Assembly (NCBI GenBank): GCA_000831005.1
Contig: CP007152.1
Span: 2,418,001-2,482,000, forward strand
Length of the DNA: 64,000 nt
Direction: 5' to 3'
Origin: Marinobacter salarius
Lineage (GTDB): Bacteria > Pseudomonadota > Gammaproteobacteria > Pseudomonadales > Oleiphilaceae
Within the stretch, counting starts at the first letter, position 1; each line of letters opens with the position of its first letter. The translations under genes were made by a program, and so were the position numbers. Positions 1 through 8,972 of this stretch are shown here, piece by piece. Below the pieces are notes generated by a model. That model worked only from the letters and a program-made list of their open reading frames with translations. It searched no databases and was not told where the DNA came from.

Positions 1-292
1 GGCCGCCGGGCCCAAGGCCGATGTTACGGGTATTGGCCATTGGCGCATGCAGCATGATTTCCTTGTGCTTTTGGTGGGCCAACTCCGCCAGTCTGGTGGT
101 GTATCTGCGGTAGGGCAGGAAAGCCAGGGTGATGGGCTGATCCAGGGCGATCAGTCGCTCACCTTCCACCAGGTTATGTCCCATGTCATCGATGATGATA
201 GCGATAGTGGGCGGGAGTTGCCCCTCATGCTCCCCGGCAACAACCGGGGAGGTGGCCAAAAGGGCGGCAATCAGTGTTGCTAGAACTTTCAA
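1..292 (-). CDS. Divergent polysaccharide deacetylase (YibQ-like), 3' truncated by window edge
   Basis: The first 97 codons of a secreted protein are visible; the gene runs off the left edge. Translation from a TTG start gives a hydrophobic signal peptide ending near VVAG, then a conserved core with IAIIIDDMGHN, LAFLPY and KEIMLHAPM, typical of the divergent polysaccharide deacetylase (DUF610, YibQ) family. That family has a NodB-like fold and is thought to act in the periplasm on an unknown carbohydrate. The TTG overlaps the TGA stop of ctpA (TTGA), implying translational coupling, and the gene closes the gpmI-envC-ctpA-yibQ run seen in related gammaproteobacteria. No ATG fits the start. The family is clear; the substrate is unknown. 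Confidence 0.8.
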   Translation of the reverse strand, partial: MKVLATLIAALLATSPVVAGEHEGQLPPTIAIIIDDMGHNLVEGERLIALDQPITLAFLPYRRYTTRLAELAHQKHKEIMLHAPMANTRNIGLGPGG

Positions 293-1689
293 TCCGCGCT
301 TTCCTGTGTCGGCTTGTTACGCTTGTTGAGAATGCTCATGCCTTTCAGCAGGTTCAGTGCAGAGCGTAGCTGGAAGTCCTTGTTCGCCGGCGACGTGCTT
401 TGTGCGTCCTCCTGCTTTTGCGGTTCTTCCTGCTGCCCCTCATCCTGCCCCTCAAGGTGGCCGCTGAGGTCCGCCTCGGTGAAGAACGGCTGGCTGTCGA
501 GTTCGGTCAGTTGCGCCGGCTTCACTTCAATATCCGGTTTGATGCCTTTGGCCTGGATGGAGCGCCCATCCGGGGTGTAATAGCGGGCGGTGGTCATCTT
601 GATGGCGTGGGTTTCATCCAGGGGGATGACGGTTTGCACGCTGCCTTTGCCGAACGACTGGGTGCCCATGACCACGGCACGCTGGTGATCCTGCAGTGCG
701 CCCGCAAGAATCTCGGATGCAGACGCTGAGCCGCCGTTAATCAGAACCACAATGGGCGTATCCGGCATCACATCCCCGGGTTTGGCGTTGAAGCGCAGGC
801 GCGAGCTCTGGATGCGGCCTTCCGTGTAAACGATCAAGCCGCTGTCCAGCAGGGCATCGGCTGCTTCGACCGCAGCCTGAAGAATGCCACCGGGATTGTT
901 GCGAAGATCGATCACCAGGCCGTCCAGGTCACTGCCGTGTTCCTTTTCCAGGGCTTCCAGTGCCTTGGTGAACTGGCTGCCGGTATCCGCCTGGAACTGG
1001 GTTATGCGAACGTAGCCATAGCCGTTCTCGATGATGCGGGATTTGATGCTGGTGACCTTGATGATGTCACGTTCCACATCGATTTCGATCGGTGTGGATT
1101 CTCCCTCGCGTATGATCGTCAGTGTAAGGACGGTTCCGGGCTTACCGCGCATCAGTTTGACGGCTTCTTCCAGCGACATGCCTTTCACCGGCTGATCGCC
1201 CAGTTTGATAATCAGATCGCCGGCCTGCACACCGGCCTTCTGGGCGGGAGTATCGTCGATGGGCGAGATGACTTTCACGAAGCCATCTTCCATGCCCACT
1301 TCGATACCCAGACCGCCAAACTCGCCAGAGGTGCTTTCTTCAAGCTGTTCGTAGTCTTTTGGGGCCAGGTAAGTGGAATGAGGGTCGAGATCCGACAGCA
1401 TGCCTTTTATCGCGCTTTCGAGGAGTTGGCGGTCGTCCACCTCCTCCACATAAGCGTCTTTGATGCGACCGAATACTTCGGCAAATTTGCGAAGGTCGTC
1501 CAGTGGCAGTTGTTCTTCCGGATCGGGTAGCTGTATTTCCACCTGTTCACCGTGCTGGATGCCCTCCAGCAGGCGTCGGGTGTCTTCATCGGCTTCCTGG
1601 GCATGAACAAGGCCGGGCAGTACGGTTAAGCAGGTGGCAAGGGCGAGTGCGCGTGTGCTGGCGTGGTGTAGACTTCTTACCCGTCTCAT
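289..1689 (-). CDS. ctpA: Carboxy-terminal processing peptidase, S41 family
   Basis: A 466-residue periplasmic serine protease. A signal peptide spans about residues 1-30 (cleavage after VHA). A PDZ domain (about 120-195, beginning near GGLGIEVG) recognises substrate C-termini. The S41 core follows, with the catalytic Ser in GGSASASE (about 321-325) and the Lys of the Ser-Lys dyad in SFGKGS (348). The C-terminal tail is rich in Gln and Glu and of low complexity. CtpA-type proteases trim peptidoglycan-related and envelope proteins; in Pseudomonas CtpA degrades cell-wall hydrolases, so the adjacent hydrolase activator envC makes sense. The gene lies 104 bp downstream of envC on the same strand. 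Start is the ATG preceded by AGGA. Family assignment is firm; the substrates here are unknown. Confidence 0.92.
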   Translation of the reverse strand: MRRVRSLHHASTRALALATCLTVLPGLVHAQEADEDTRRLLEGIQHGEQVEIQLPDPEEQLPLDDLRKFAEVFGRIKDAYVEEVDDRQLLESAIKGMLSDLDPHSTYLAPKDYEQLEESTSGEFGGLGIEVGMEDGFVKVISPIDDTPAQKAGVQAGDLIIKLGDQPVKGMSLEEAVKLMRGKPGTVLTLTIIREGESTPIEIDVERDIIKVTSIKSRIIENGYGYVRITQFQADTGSQFTKALEALEKEHGSDLDGLVIDLRNNPGGILQAAVEAADALLDSGLIVYTEGRIQSSRLRFNAKPGDVMPDTPIVVLINGGSASASEILAGALQDHQRAVVMGTQSFGKGSVQTVIPLDETHAIKMTTARYYTPDGRSIQAKGIKPDIEVKPAQLTELDSQPFFTEADLSGHLEGQDEGQQEEPQKQEDAQSTSPANKDFQLRSALNLLKGMSILNKRNKPTQESAD

Positions 1690-1793
1690 TCACATGTCCT
1701 GTGTTAATCCGATGACTGGTTGTTCCCAAGTATTGCCGGACAGTATGGCGTTACCCGGCTGATTTGTCAGCCTTTGAGGTAGCATGAGCCGGT

Positions 1794-2930
1794 TCAGCGG
1801 TTGCCGAGCCAGCGCCGGGGATTGTCCGGTTTGCCGTTGTGGCGGACCTCGAAATACACCGCGGGGTCATTGGTCCCGCCGGTTCGACCAGCCTGGGCAA
1901 TTGCCTCGCCCGCTTCAACCCAGTCTCCGGGGCTGGTGAACAGGCTGCTGCTGTGGCCGTAGAGCGTCATGTAGCCGTCGCCGTGGTCGAGGATGGTGAT
2001 CAGGCCAAAACCGCGCAGCCAGTTGGCGAACACCACGCGGCCATAGTGAACGGCTCTTACGTCGCCTTCCTCGGCCGTGTTGATCAACAGCCCGTTGTGC
2101 TTGAGCTTGCCGCTGGCATAACTGTCACCGAAGCTACTGACAACCTTGCCATCCGCCGGCCAGGGCAGTTTGTTCTTGAGTGATCCGAACGGGTCTGACT
2201 CATTGGGAGTGGGGATGTTAGCGATGGCCTCTTCGACCTCCCGCAGCAGTTTTTCCAGGCGCTTTCGGTCCTCTTCCAGTTCCTCGCGTTCGGTCAGTCG
2301 GTTGCTGATGTCGGTCTTGAGGGAAGCCAGGGTTTGTTCCCGTTCCTTTTTGCGACTGCTCAGCTTTTGTTGGCGGTCGGCTACATCCTCTTCCAACTTT
2401 GCCAGCCGCAGTCGCCCGGCTTTAACCTGGTCCTGCGTTTCTTTCAATTGGCGGAGATTGGCGGCGAACGCCTCCAGGCGGTCAATGGTGTCCCGGCTGA
2501 GGTATTCGTAGTAGGTCATCGTGCGGGCGATCTTGTCCGGGTCAATCTCGTTGAGCAGGACTTTGACGGCAGGCGCGTCACCTTCCATCCAGGCGGCGCG
2601 GATCTGTTTTTTCAGGCTGTCGCGCTGGCTTTCCAGCACGCGGGTGAGTTCGGCCTCTTCCTCGCCAAGTTCGGTCAGGCGCTGTTGCTGTTCCCTTGCT
2701 TGCTGGCGGAGTTCACGACGTTCGCGGGTGAGCCGGCCTATGTCCCGTTCGAGCCCGGAGAGCTGTTGCTCCAGCGAGGAGCGGTCTTCCTCAGCGTCGG
2801 CAAGCCACTCATCAATATCGGCAATCTCTTCCTTGAGATCTTCTATCTGGCCAGGTGTGACCTGTTGCTCCGCCAGTGCTGGCGTGACGACTGCAAACAT
2901 CGCCACTGCCAGCCAAAGACGCAGAATCAA
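1794..2930 (-). CDS. envC: Murein hydrolase activator EnvC, LytM/M23 domain
   Basis: A 378-residue protein with a signal peptide (cleavage near ALAEQ), a long Glu/Arg/Leu-rich coiled coil (about 25-245), and a C-terminal LytM (peptidase M23) domain (about 255-375). The zinc-binding pattern of active M23 enzymes is lost: the first site reads HNGLLIN instead of HxxxD, and the second reads GHSS instead of HxH. That is the known state of EnvC, which activates AmiA/AmiB amidases at the division septum rather than cutting peptidoglycan itself. Its ATG overlaps the gpmI stop (ATGA), so the two are coupled. Placement between gpmI and ctpA supports the name. Confidence 0.9.
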   Translation of the reverse strand: MILRLWLAVAMFAVVTPALAEQQVTPGQIEDLKEEIADIDEWLADAEEDRSSLEQQLSGLERDIGRLTRERRELRQQAREQQQRLTELGEEEAELTRVLESQRDSLKKQIRAAWMEGDAPAVKVLLNEIDPDKIARTMTYYEYLSRDTIDRLEAFAANLRQLKETQDQVKAGRLRLAKLEEDVADRQQKLSSRKKEREQTLASLKTDISNRLTEREELEEDRKRLEKLLREVEEAIANIPTPNESDPFGSLKNKLPWPADGKVVSSFGDSYASGKLKHNGLLINTAEEGDVRAVHYGRVVFANWLRGFGLITILDHGDGYMTLYGHSSSLFTSPGDWVEAGEAIAQAGRTGGTNDPAVYFEVRHNGKPDNPRRWLGNR

Positions 2931-4477
2931 CCGATCTCCACCAGGCTGTGCCCGGTCATTTCAGCCGGTTGTTTCAGGCTCATCAGGCTCAGCAGGGTGG
3001 GCGCCACGTCGCTGAGGCTGCCGTCGTCCCTGAGGTTGACCTTGCGTGGGCCTACGTAGATAAGCGGCACGGGGCCGATCGTGTGGGCCGTGTGTACCTG
3101 ACCGGAATTGGGGTCGGTCATCTGTTCGCAGTTACCGTGGTCAGCAGTAATCAATGCTTCACCACCCACTTCCTGCAGAGCCTCGGTAATACGCGCTACG
3201 CACTGGTCGATGCATTCTGCAGCCTTGATGGCGGCGTCCAGCTTGCCGGTATGGCCCACCATGTCGCCATTGGCGTAGTTGCAGACCACCAGATCGTATT
3301 TTCCGCTTTTGATGGCTTCGACCAGCTTGTCAGTGACCTCGGGTGCACTCATTTCCGGTTGCAGGTCGTAAGTCGCTACTTTGGGCGAAGGAACCAGGAT
3401 TCGGTCCTCACCTTCAAACGGTGTTTCGAGACCGCCGTTAAAGAAGAAGGTAACGTGTGCGTATTTCTCGGTTTCGGAAATCCGCAGCTGGGTTTTGCCG
3501 AGGTTGGCCACATACTCGCCCAGACCATTGGTCAACTGTTCCGGAGGGTAAGCGCACGAGGTATGAATATCGGCTGCGTACTCGGTCAGCATGACGAAGT
3601 CAGCCAGTTCCGGATGCTTACGACGTTCAAAGCCGTCGAAGTCCTTTTCCACGAAGCAGCGTGTCATCTCGCGGGCGCGGTCGGCACGGAAGTTCATGAA
3701 TATAACGGTGTCGCCGTCACGGATGGTGCCCTCGTTTTCGCCGCTGGCCATGATACGGGTGGCCTTTACAAACTCGTCGTTTTCGCCGCGCTCGTAGGCT
3801 TGTTCCAGCGCGGACACCGGATCAGCTGAGGTGAACTCTGCTTCGCCCAGGGTCATAACGTTGTAGGCTTCTTCCACGCGATCCCAACGATTGTCGCGGT
3901 CCATGGCATAGTAGCGGCCGACAATGGAGGCCACCCGGCCCACCCCGAGGTTCTTCAGTTTGGTGGCAGCCTTTTCCAATGAGGCTTTTGCACTGCGGGG
4001 GGGCATGTCGCGGCCATCGAGGAACGCGTGGATATAGACTTCCTTCGCACCGCGCTTGGCTGCCATTTCAGCGGCCGCCAGTACGTGGTCTTCATGGCTG
4101 TGAACGCCGCCGGGGGAAAGCAGGCCCATCAGGTGAACAGCACGGTTGTTGCTGACGGCTTTATCAATGGCGGCGCAGAGTACGGCATTTTCCGTAAAAC
4201 TACCTTCTTCTACATCTTTGTCGATGCGTGTCAGGCTCTGATAAACCACCCGACCGGCGCCCAGGTTCATGTGGCCAACCTCGGAGTTGCCCATCTGTCC
4301 CTGGGGCAGGCCGACAAACATACCGGATGTGTTGATGAGTGTTTTTGGCTGATTTTTCCATAGCTTATCCCAGAACGGGGTGTTGGCGTTGCTGATGGCG
4401 TTGTCTTCAGCCGGGTCACGGTGGCCCCAGCCATCAAGAATGATCAGTGCGGTAGGCTTACGCGTGGCAGTCATCAT
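2927..4477 (-). CDS. gpmI: 2,3-bisphosphoglycerate-independent phosphoglycerate mutase
   Basis: A 516-residue cytoplasmic glycolytic enzyme that interconverts 3- and 2-phosphoglycerate using Mn2+. The N-terminus has [10 protein letters not shown] with a metal-binding Asp. The nucleophilic Ser lies in [11 protein letters not shown] (about residue 64), and the C-terminal metal site includes [10 protein letters not shown] and HTAHT. The length matches the family (about 510-515). A double Met starts the protein; either fits. It is the first gene of a minus-strand run with envC and ctpA, and diverges from the rhodanese gene across about 160 bp. Confidence 0.96.
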   Translation of the reverse strand: MMTATRKPTALIILDGWGHRDPAEDNAISNANTPFWDKLWKNQPKTLINTSGMFVGLPQGQMGNSEVGHMNLGAGRVVYQSLTRIDKDVEEGSFTENAVLCAAIDKAVSNNRAVHLMGLLSPGGVHSHEDHVLAAAEMAAKRGAKEVYIHAFLDGRDMPPRSAKASLEKAATKLKNLGVGRVASIVGRYYAMDRDNRWDRVEEAYNVMTLGEAEFTSADPVSALEQAYERGENDEFVKATRIMASGENEGTIRDGDTVIFMNFRADRAREMTRCFVEKDFDGFERRKHPELADFVMLTEYAADIHTSCAYPPEQLTNGLGEYVANLGKTQLRISETEKYAHVTFFFNGGLETPFEGEDRILVPSPKVATYDLQPEMSAPEVTDKLVEAIKSGKYDLVVCNYANGDMVGHTGKLDAAIKAAECIDQCVARITEALQEVGGEALITADHGNCEQMTDPNSGQVHTAHTIGPVPLIYVGPRKVNLRDDGSLSDVAPTLLSLMSLKQPAEMTGHSLVEIG

Positions 4478-4575
4478 TTAATCCGATGGTAGTTTGGTAA
4501 ATTTACTAAAACGAACATTGATTCTAAACATTTTCACACCCTCCGGCCAGTGGCGTCACCTTCGGCCTGGTCACC

Positions 4576-4604
4576 TTCTGTCCTTGGGGAAGGGTGTGTA
4601 TAAT
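4576..4604 (+). promoter_or_regulatory. Candidate sigma-70 promoter for rhodanese-secB
   Basis: A perfect TATAAT occupies 4599-4604, 32 bases before the rhodanese ATG. The -35 at 17-bp spacing (TTCTGT, 4576-4581) is weak. The call rests mainly on the -10 box and its place between divergent genes. Confidence 0.45.
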
Positions 4605-4635
4605 CCCGCCACAAACTATTCAGCAAGGTGTTTTC

Positions 4636-5052
4636 ATGGAAAGGGTGTTCGAGTTCGCGGTTAACCATTACATTCTGGTATCTCTGTTTGTCGCTTTCCT
4701 GCTGGCCATATTGGTGCTCGAGTCTCGCCGTGGCGGCAAGAAAATCTCTGCGCAGGGAGCCGTGAATCTGATTAACCGCGACGAAGCTGTCGTCGTCGAT
4801 ATCCGTGATCGCAAGGATTTTAACGAGGGCCGGATAACCGGTTCAATCAATATTCCCCTTAATAGTATCAAAAGTCGTGCGTCGGAACTGAAGAAGTTCA
4901 AGGACAAGCAGATTATTGTGGCTGACAAGATGGGTCAGCATTCCGCCATGGCGGTCAAGCAGTTGAATGCGGAAGGCTACGCCAATGTGGTTCGCCTCAA
5001 CGGTGGCGTTGCGGACTGGAAAGGCAGCAATCTGCCGTTGGTGAAGAAGTAA
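4636..5052 (+). CDS. Membrane-anchored rhodanese-like protein lacking the catalytic Cys
   Basis: A 138-residue protein with one N-terminal membrane helix (about residues 10-28) followed by a single rhodanese domain with VVVDIRDRKDF, GSINIPLN and LNGGVADWK. It corresponds to the YibN-type protein often found near secB and gpmI. The active-site loop reads ADKMGQHS, with Asp97 where rhodaneses have Cys, so sulfur transfer by the usual persulfide is not expected. Start: the ATG at 4636 has AAGGTG six bases upstream. The in-frame ATG at 4594 overlaps the -10 box and is unlikely. YibN-type proteins have been linked to membrane protein insertion, which fits the neighbour secB; a role here is inference. 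No glutaredoxin gene (grxC) lies between it and secB. Confidence 0.8.
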   Translation: MERVFEFAVNHYILVSLFVAFLLAILVLESRRGGKKISAQGAVNLINRDEAVVVDIRDRKDFNEGRITGSINIPLNSIKSRASELKKFKDKQIIVADKMGQHSAMAVKQLNAEGYANVVRLNGGVADWKGSNLPLVKK

Positions 5053-5194
5053 CGGCCCTGCCAGGCCTTGAACTGAACGGTAAACTGTCGCACTGTTTCA
5101 CATCGGCCGGCGGAGCCAGGCATTACACTGTTCCGGCAGCACTGACATAACAACGGGCCCTGGTTGCCCCTTATCGAGAATGAAAGGATTGAAC

Positions 5195-5695
5195 ATGGCT
5201 GAAAATGAGCAGGCCGCAGCAGGCAACGAAAACCAGAATCAACCACAGTTCGCGCTCCAGCGTATCTATGTGAAGGATCTGTCGTTCGAGTCGCCGAATT
5301 CCCCGACGGTTTTTCAGGACCAGTGGAAACCTCAGGTTAATCTGGATCTGAACACCTCCCACAACAAGATCAGTGATAACCAGTACGAAGTGGTCCTGTC
5401 TCTGACTGTGACCGCGAAAGTCGATGAAAAAGTGGCTTACATCGTCGAGATTCAGCAGGCGGGCGTTTTCCTGGTGAAAGGTATTGAAGGCCCACAGCTT
5501 GGCCAGATGCTGGGTGCCTATTGCCCCAACATCCTGTTCCCCTACGCTCGGGAAGCCATTGACGGCGTGGTCGGTCGGGGTAGCTTCCCGGCGCTGATGC
5601 TGGCACCGGTTAACTTTGATGCCATCTATGCACAGGCATTGAAGCGCAAGCAGGAAGAGGCGTCAGGGGAAGCGAAGGAAGAGCAGACTCACTGA
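5195..5695 (+). CDS. secB: Protein-export chaperone SecB
   Basis: A 166-residue cytosolic chaperone that keeps precursors unfolded and delivers them to SecA. Diagnostic segments are LQRIYVKDLSFESPN near the N-terminus, the AYIVEIQQAGVFL strand and CPNILFPYAREAID. The C-terminal tail is hydrophilic and Glu/Lys rich. The ATG at 5195 is chosen because AAAGGA precedes it at good distance; an upstream in-frame ATG at 5180 would add five residues without a better ribosome site. It is followed by a rho-independent terminator, closing the short rhodanese-secB unit. Confidence 0.95.
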   Translation: MAENEQAAAGNENQNQPQFALQRIYVKDLSFESPNSPTVFQDQWKPQVNLDLNTSHNKISDNQYEVVLSLTVTAKVDEKVAYIVEIQQAGVFLVKGIEGPQLGQMLGAYCPNILFPYAREAIDGVVGRGSFPALMLAPVNFDAIYAQALKRKQEEASGEAKEEQTH

Positions 5696-5720
5696 TACGC
5701 TCTCGTCACAAGCGCCAGAC

Positions 5721-5757
5721 AAACCCCGCCAACGGTTCAGGTTCGCGGGGTTTTTTA
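5721..5757 (+). terminator. Rho-independent terminator after secB
   Basis: A stem of about nine pairs (5721-5729 with 5745-5753; core CCCCGC/GCGGGG) and a 15-base loop runs into TTTTTTATT. It ends the secB unit and touches the stop codon of the convergent gene. Confidence 0.85.
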
Positions 5758-6518
5758 TTGGGCGATTTCCTGCCCGATACCGTCACTGATTATCTGGTCG
5801 ATCTCGCCGGATGCCTTCATGGACTCCAGCGCCCGGGACAGGCAAGGGATATCGTCTTTTCGGGATTCATGAACCCAGTGATAGAGGGGGGCTTGCAGCA
5901 GTGGCTCGCCAATGGACAGGTTTGGTTCTTGCGTTTGGCGGCCAGGGCGTCCCACTCCAGGGTCAGTGCCACGTCGATACGGCCTCGTTCGAGCAGATCG
6001 ATCAATTGAAAGGTGTCGCTGGTGGCTACCTGTGTCGCATCCTCGGGCAGCACCCGCGCGATCATTCGATAGCCATTGAGGAAACCAATCCGTTTTCCCT
6101 TCAAAGAGGCCTTTGAATCGCCGGCCTTGCCGTTGAGAGCCACCGAAACCAGGCGCGCCTCCTGGATGGGCGTCGCCAGCGGTAGCAACGGAGCATTGTC
6201 ATTGACGGCCATCGGGATTCGGGCAAGCTCGCCGTCTGACTGGCCTTTCTCTGCCATAAGCACGGCCCGTGCGGCCGGGACATCCAGATATCTTATGTCC
6301 AGCCCGCAGCTGTCATAGAGCTTTCTGATGATCTGTTTGCCAAGGACCACAGACACTTCTGACGTTGTCGAGGGCGTGGTGATAACACGGGTAGCCTGCG
6401 TATTATTATTGGGCCAAGCGTTGCTGGTAGTCAGCATGAGCAAAACGGCAATAATGGGCCATCCGCTGTGGCGAGGGTTACTGCGACCCTTCAAATCCAA
6501 ATTGCCTCCACGCTTCAT
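5755..6518 (-). pseudogene. Periplasmic amino-acid-type binding protein (SBP family 3), frameshifted as given
   Basis: Two overlapping frames together give about 254 residues: a hydrophobic N-terminus, then a small solute-binding-like fold (SLKGKRIGFLNGY, QLIDLLERGRIDVAL) ending in SGEIDQIISDGIGQEIAQ. The frame breaks near 5929, where AAGAA in the coding strand would read through as AAGGAA. It resembles the short, orphan SBP_bac_3 proteins common in marine gammaproteobacteria, which lack permease genes nearby. The start at 6518 overlaps the end of trmL by 41 bases; a TTG at 6500 is an alternative. It is probably intact in the cell. The ligand is unknown. Confidence 0.65.
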
Positions 6519-6942
6519 AAACCACCAGTGCTACCGTGTTGGATAGGTTAAGGCTGCGACTTTCCGGTCGCATGGGCACTCTCAGGCGATGGTGCTCCGG
6601 CATCGCCTCTCGGATGTCCTGTGGCAGCCCGCGGGTTTCGGGGCCGAACATCAGATAGTCACCATTCTGGTATTCGACATCATGATAGCCGCGGCTACCT
6701 TTGGTGGTCAGCCCGAAAAGCCTTGAAGGTTGCTCACTCTCCAAAAAGGCCTGGTAGTCGGAGTGTACCGTTACCGTTGCGTATTCACTGTAATCCAGGC
6801 CTGCCCTGCGCATCTGTTTGTCTTCCAGGGTAAAACCCAGGGGTTCAATCAGATGCAGCCGGCAGCCGGTGTTGGCGCAGAGCCGGATGATATTGCCGGT
6901 ATTCGGCGGTATCTCCGGCTCGAACAGCACCACGTTCAACAT
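6478..6942 (-). CDS. trmL: tRNA (cytidine(34)-2'-O)-methyltransferase
   Basis: A 154-residue SPOUT methyltransferase that 2'-O-methylates the wobble base of tRNA-Leu isoacceptors. Hallmarks are the N-terminal [20 protein letters not shown], the SAM-knot segment [11 protein letters not shown] and the C-terminal [21 protein letters not shown]. The frame stays open for 54 codons upstream, but those overlap the thiolase gene and do not look like this family; [13 protein letters not shown] is the canonical N-terminus. It starts 7 bp after the thiolase stop. Length is as expected (about 155). Confidence 0.93.
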   Translation of the reverse strand: MLNVVLFEPEIPPNTGNIIRLCANTGCRLHLIEPLGFTLEDKQMRRAGLDYSEYATVTVHSDYQAFLESEQPSRLFGLTTKGSRGYHDVEYQNGDYLMFGPETRGLPQDIREAMPEHHRLRVPMRPESRSLNLSNTVALVVYEAWRQFGFEGSQ

Positions 6943-6949
6943 CCTGTGA

Positions 6950-8127
6950 TCAACGCTCCACGGCGAGGGCAACACCCATGCCGCCGCCAATGCACAGGGT
7001 GGCAAGCCCCTTCTTTGCATCCCGGCGAGCCATCTCGTGCAGCAGGCTGACCAGGATCCGGCAACCGGAAGCCCCGATTGGATGGCCCAGTGCGATAGCA
7101 CCACCGTTCACATTGACCTTCGCGGTATCCCATCCCAGGTCCCGATTAACGGAAATGGCCTGGGCGGCGAAGGCTTCGTTCGCTTCCACCAGATCCAGAT
7201 CGTCCACCGACCAACCGGCCAGTTTCAGGCAGCGCTGGCTAGCAGGGATCGGGCCGGTGCCCATAATGGCCGGGTCGACACCGGCATTGGCATGAGCCTG
7301 ATAGTGGCCAGAGGCTCAAGCCCAAGTTCCTTGGCCTTGTCGGCGCTGCACACGATGACGGCCGCCGCGCCGTCGTTAAGGGAAGACGCATTGCCGGCGG
7401 TGACGGTTCCATCCTTTTTGAACGCGCCACGAAGCTTGCCCAGGCTGTCCGCGGTTACGCCAGCGCGCGGGTTCTCGTCCGTGTTGACGATCAGTGGTTC
7501 GCCCTTGCGCTGAGGAATAGTGATGGGAACAATCTGGCTTTCGAAGTAGCCAGCGTCGATCGCGGCGGCCGCCTTCTGTTGGGACGCAGCAGCAAACTCA
7601 TCCTGCTCTTCACGGGTGATGCCGTACTTCTCCACGATGTTTTCTGCGGTGACGCCCATGTGGTAGTCGTTAAAGGCGTCCCAAAGGCCATCGGAAATCA
7701 TGGTGTCCACCATGTTCCAGTTACCCATGCGCTGGCCGTTGCGGCTGTTGGGCAGCACGTGGGGAGCCTGGCTCATGCTTTCCTGACCACCGGCAATCAT
7801 CAGCTCGGCGTCACCGCAGCGAATGGCCTGGACCGCCATGTGCACCGCCTTCAGTCCCGAGCCACATACCTTGTTGATCGTCATTGCCGGTACAGAGGCG
7901 GGGATGCCGGCGTTGATGGACGCCTGGCGCGCCGGATTCTGGCCGCAACCGGCCGTCAGAACCTGGCCAAGGACCACTTCGTTGACCTGATCGGCAGCAA
8001 CACCGGTTTCTTCAAGCAGGGCTTTGATAACGGCGCTGCCCAGCTTATCGGCACTCAGGCTGGACAGCCCGCCGCCGAAGCTGCCGACGGCGGTACGTTT
8101 GGCGGCTACGATAACTACATCACGCAT
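6950..8127 (-). pseudogene. Acetyl-CoA C-acetyltransferase (thiolase), frameshifted as given
   Basis: A thiolase of about 392 residues once the frame is joined. The N-terminal part begins [17 protein letters not shown] and carries the nucleophilic Cys in [14 protein letters not shown]. The C-terminal part has [17 protein letters not shown] (second Cys) and [10 protein letters not shown]. The frame shifts near 7300, where ATCAGGCT would read ATCCAGGCT, restoring [17 protein letters not shown]. The enzyme condenses or cleaves acetoacetyl-CoA in PHA, ketone or fatty-acid metabolism. GGAG lies at proper distance from the ATG at 8127. I infer a consensus error in an active gene. Confidence 0.85.
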
Positions 8128-8217
8128 GGACTTTCTCCGGTTTGCACTCAGATTTTAAAAGCTGACTGCATTGTATCGGAAAGCGCGAGTGGGCCAAAGC
8201 AGGCAACTGCGATGGTC

Positions 8218-8964
8218 TCACATATTGAGGCTGCGTCCGCCATCCACCGCGAGGATCTGGCCGGTGATAAACGGAGCGTCGCACAGCAGGAAGGCGATGG
8301 CGCCAGCAATGTCCTCCGGCTTGCCGGTGCGGGCCAGGGGAGTCCTGTCCAGGATGCTCTGCTGGTAGCTTTCATCGATCGTCGCATCACCCTCTGGCCA
8401 GAGAATGGCGCCCGGCGACACGCCGTTGACGCGGACTTCCGGTGCCAGGTCCTTTGCCCAGGACAGGGTCAGTGAGGCGAGTCCGGACTTGCTGGAGCAG
8501 TAAAGCGGATGGTCGGCCAGCGGCCGTTGGCTGTAGATATCGATCAGATTCACGATGGCGCCCTGTGACTGTTTCAAGGCCGGGAGGCAGGCCTGGCCGA
8601 GAAAGAAAGGCGCCCGCAGGTTGGTGTTCATGATCGCGTCCCAGTCACCCGCGCTGGCGTCTTGTGTAGGGGTGGGATAGAACACCGAGGCGTTGTTCAC
8701 CAAGCCATCAAGCCGGCCCCAGGTAGAAATTGCCTGGTGAGCCAGTGATTCCGTCTGATCCGGGGCGGCAAGATCGGCCTGGATAGCAACCGCCGATTCC
8801 TGCCTGATGCTGTTGAGCTCGTCACGAAGGGCGTTCGCGTTCGCCTCCCGCGAACGGTAATGAATGACCAGGTTCCAGCCGCGTTGGTGGAGGTGTCTGG
8901 CGGTATGGGCGCCAAGTCGATGCGCTGCGCCGGTAATGAGCGCTACAGGTGTTGATGATGCCAT
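8218..8964 (-). CDS. Pteridine reductase-like short-chain dehydrogenase (FolM type)
   Basis: A 248-residue NADPH-dependent SDR. The cofactor motif is ITGAAHRLG, the TGxxxRxG form typical of pteridine reductases rather than the usual TGxxxGxG. The NNASVFYP segment and the YCSSKSG active site (Tyr and Lys separated by three) follow, and it ends GQILAVDGGRSLNM. It should reduce dihydromonapterin or dihydrofolate. It sits 8 bp downstream of cca and upstream of the thiolase, all on the minus strand, though no metabolic link is obvious. The symbol is withheld because FolM-type SDRs differ in substrate. Confidence 0.78.
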   Translation of the reverse strand: MASSTPVALITGAAHRLGAHTARHLHQRGWNLVIHYRSREANANALRDELNSIRQESAVAIQADLAAPDQTESLAHQAISTWGRLDGLVNNASVFYPTPTQDASAGDWDAIMNTNLRAPFFLGQACLPALKQSQGAIVNLIDIYSQRPLADHPLYCSSKSGLASLTLSWAKDLAPEVRVNGVSPGAILWPEGDATIDESYQQSILDRTPLARTGKPEDIAGAIAFLLCDAPFITGQILAVDGGRSLNM

Positions 8965-8972
8965 CGCGTGTC

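Noticed and set aside
2948..3829. A 293-codon plus-strand frame
   Set aside because: It lies antisense to gpmI and has no signature.
5053..5194. Search for grxC between the rhodanese gene and secB
   Set aside because: The 142-base gap has no glutaredoxin motif or frame; the gene is simply not here.
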